A DNA stretch of 7,760 bases, taken from assembly GCA_015485375.1 (NCBI GenBank), contig WFTU01000256.1, positions 1 to 7,760 on the forward strand, given 5' to 3'. The notes beneath the pieces were generated by a model. That model did no database searches and was not told where the DNA came from. It saw only the letters and a list, made by a program, of their open reading frames with translations. Position 1 is the stretch's first letter. Each line of letters opens with the position of its first letter. The translations under genes were made by a program, and so were the position numbers. Positions 5,895 to 7,760 of this stretch are shown here, one piece after another. The DNA is from Paracoccaceae bacterium. GTDB lineage: Bacteria; Pseudomonadota; Alphaproteobacteria; Rhodobacterales; Rhodobacteraceae.

Positions 5895-7130
5895 TCAGGC
5901 GACGGGAAAGGCCTCCAGCAGGGCGGCGGCGCCCATGCCGCCGCCAACGCACATGGAGACGATACCGTAGCGTTCACCGCGTTCGCGCAGGGTACGCAGA
6001 ATATGACCGCACTGGCGGGCACCGGTCATGCCGTAAGGATGACCGACGGCAATGGCCCCGCCATGAATATTCAGCCGTTCGGGGTCGATATCCAGCCTTT
6101 CCTGACAGTAAAGCACCTGTGAGGCAAAGGCCTCGTTCAGTTCAATCAGATCGATATCGGCAACGGTGAGATCGAATTTGCGCAGCAGCTTGGGGATGGC
6201 AATCGCCGGTCCGATACCCATTTCACCCGGTTCGCAGCCACTGACAACGAAGCCGAGAAACCGTCCCAGGGGGGACAGGCCCCAGCGTTCGGCAACCTCT
6301 TCGGCAAGCATCAGCGTCATCGCTGCCCCGTCCGAAAGGGTCGAGGAATTGCCTGCCGTCACCGTCCCTTCCTCTCCGAACAACGGTTTCAGGCGGCACA
6401 GGCGTTCCATATCCGTGTCGCTACGGATACATTCGTCGCGGCGAATGACGCCGGTTCGTGCCGTCCGTTCTACCCTTCCCCCGTTCGTTTCGGTGAAAAC
6501 GGGCATGATTTCATCATCGAACCGCCCCTCTTCCCAGGCCCGTGCCGCCCGGCGGTGGCTCTCGCAGGCGTAGATATCCTGCCGGGTGCGGGAAATACCA
6601 TAGCGTTGGGCTACATTCTCCGCGGTACGCGCCACATTGCGCGAGGCCTTCTTCAGATAAACCTCCTGCAGATTTTCCTTATCCATCTCCAGATACATTT
6701 CCGGCGCCTTCTGCATCATCGCCGGATTGAACAGCGCATGCATATTGATGCTGCGCATGGTCATGGAAATGGATTCGCTTCCCCCCGCCACCAAGGCATC
6801 GGCGGCGCCGCCGGCAATATGGGCGGCACCGATGGCAATCGCCTGCAGCCCGGAGGCGCAGTAACGGTTGACGGTCATCCCGGCGGCTGAAACCGGCAGG
6901 GAGGAAAGCGCGACGACATTGCGCCCCATGTTCATTCCCTGCGGACCTTCGGGAAAGGCGCAGCCGATGATGCAGTCCTCTATTCGCTCCGGCGGCACAA
7001 GGGGCTGACGGTTCAGCAGGGTGTCGATGCAGGCGGCGGCCATATCGTCGGGCCGGACCTGGCGCAGGCCGCCACGGAAGGATTTACCGAGCGGCGTGCG
7101 CACGGCATCCACAATCACCACATCGCGCAT
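5895..7130 (-). CDS. Thiolase family protein (acetyl-CoA C-acyltransferase)
   Basis: This 411-residue enzyme is a thiolase, which cleaves 3-ketoacyl-CoA with CoA or, in reverse, condenses acyl-CoA units. The full active site is present: nucleophile C91 in NRYCASGLQA, NEAFAS (332-337), H364 in GGAIAVGHPYGMTGAR and C394 in MCVGGGMGAA. The N-terminus (VVIVDAVRTPLGKSFRGG) and NMGRNVVALSSLP look like degradative FadA-type enzymes more than short biosynthetic acetyl-CoA acetyltransferases, but chain length is not readable. The length is normal for the family. The start at 7130 lacks a clear ribosome site and lies 6 nt after the stop of the upstream gene, so translation is probably coupled to it. 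It converges on the leuA-like gene with a 10-nt gap and no visible terminator hairpin between them. Confidence 0.93.
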   Translation of the reverse strand: MRDVVIVDAVRTPLGKSFRGGLRQVRPDDMAAACIDTLLNRQPLVPPERIEDCIIGCAFPEGPQGMNMGRNVVALSSLPVSAAGMTVNRYCASGLQAIAIGAAHIAGGAADALVAGGSESISMTMRSINMHALFNPAMMQKAPEMYLEMDKENLQEVYLKKASRNVARTAENVAQRYGISRTRQDIYACESHRRAARAWEEGRFDDEIMPVFTETNGGRVERTARTGVIRRDECIRSDTDMERLCRLKPLFGEEGTVTAGNSSTLSDGAAMTLMLAEEVAERWGLSPLGRFLGFVVSGCEPGEMGIGPAIAIPKLLRKFDLTVADIDLIELNEAFASQVLYCQERLDIDPERLNIHGGAIAVGHPYGMTGARQCGHILRTLRERGERYGIVSMCVGGGMGAAALLEAFPVA

Positions 7131-7136
7131 GGCGGC

Positions 7137-7760
7137 TCAGACGGCGATGGCGGCCGGATCCGGACGGCGCTCGGGCACCGGCGACCAGATGAACTGCGAC
7201 CAATAGCTTTCCGCCAGCTCTATCCAGTCGATCATATCCTCGCGGCTGTTGCGGAATTTGCCCATATTGACCAACAGCCAGCTCATCACCGCCTGGCTGT
7301 CCCGGCAGTCTTCGCAATGACCGGAGGTGCAGCAGAAGTTGAGGGTTTCGAAATCCGCCGCATAGACATTGAAGCCCGGCAGAACCGGATTGCCGTTGGC
7401 AACCCGTTCGGCGTGCTGCGGATGGGCGGTGCTCAGGCTCGGACAGACATCATAGCCAAAGGAACCCCACTTGGTTTTTCCGGTGATCATGGCACGGATG
7501 TAAAAGGGGGTGCTCAGCACCGTGTCGGGGTATTTTTCCTTAACCCTCAGCGCTTCCTCCATCAGGCGTTTTTCATGTTCCTGGCGCAGGGGGTCGCTGG
7601 TGTCGTATTTGCTGTAGAAGTTGAAGGTGGTGCGATTGCCGTTGTCGCGGATGCGGCGCACCGTCTCCTCGATATAGGGAATGCCGTCTTCGGTGATTGC
7701 ATAGATGAAGCGGGCCCGCGGATCGTTGCGGTAATGGCTGAGCGCCGTATCGAACAGGCC
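7137..7760 (-). CDS. Probable radical SAM protein, C-terminal part; 5' end outside window
   Basis: The frame is open to the window edge and ends at TGA (complement of 7137-7139), leaving 207 codons of the C-terminal part. The first visible segment (FIYAITEDGIPYIEETVRRIRDNG then TTFNFYSKYDTS) has the strand-helix rhythm of the late half of a radical SAM barrel. The C-terminal part is rich in Cys: DVCPSLSTAHPQ, then CCTSGHCEDCRDSQAV (CCTSGHCEDC encoded at 7305-7334), as in radical SAM enzymes that hold an auxiliary iron-sulfur cluster. The signature CxxxCxxC that would prove the class must lie upstream, out of view. It precedes the thiolase gene by 6 nt, so the two are probably cotranscribed. 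If not radical SAM, it is another Fe-S or Zn protein of unknown role. The substrate is unknown. Confidence 0.55.
   Translation of the reverse strand, partial: GLFDTALSHYRNDPRARFIYAITEDGIPYIEETVRRIRDNGNRTTFNFYSKYDTSDPLRQEHEKRLMEEALRVKEKYPDTVLSTPFYIRAMITGKTKWGSFGYDVCPSLSTAHPQHAERVANGNPVLPGFNVYAADFETLNFCCTSGHCEDCRDSQAVMSWLLVNMGKFRNSREDMIDWIELAESYWSQFIWSPVPERRPDPAAIAV

Overview
The window looks like the replication-origin region of a plasmid or chromid from an alphaproteobacterium. The basis is a RepA of the RPA type (the Pfam RPA / 'RepA-I' family of alphaproteobacterial replicons), GC-rich coding sequence with strong G/C preference at third codon positions, and an intergenic origin holding iterons, two perfect DnaA boxes and an AT-rich stretch. 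The genus cannot be fixed from the sequence alone.

Layout. (1) Positions 1-2902, plus strand, are the 3' end of a polysaccharide gene cluster: the C-terminal half of a GT4-type glycosyltransferase, a complete nucleotide-sugar dehydrogenase of the UDP-glucose/UDP-HexNAc dehydrogenase superfamily, and a NodB-type polysaccharide deacetylase. Together they would supply an acidic sugar nucleotide, transfer sugars and remove acetyl groups from a surface or exopolysaccharide. (2) Positions 2903-4726 are the replication module: a non-coding leader with three dispersed, identical 19-bp iterons, a 12-bp palindrome and other repeats; repA (3331-4314); and a downstream origin (4315-4726) with DnaA box, four iterons spaced 22-24 bp, nested palindromes and direct repeats, a second DnaA box and an AT-rich segment. 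No partition genes are in the window. (3) Positions 4727-5884, plus strand, encode a LeuA-like Claisen-condensing enzyme without the usual regulatory domain; its start codon lies in a perfect 10-bp inverted repeat. (4) Positions 5895-7760, minus strand, hold a two-gene unit converging on the leuA-like gene: a probable radical SAM protein (5' end outside the window) followed 6 nt later by a thiolase.

The main biology is the two-sided iteron arrangement around repA, the origin packed between repA and a biosynthetic gene, and the coupling of a polysaccharide cluster to this replicon. The repA family and the enzyme families are known. What may be new is the arrangement of cis elements and the possible translational control of the leuA-like gene. 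I do not see an obviously unprecedented protein system.
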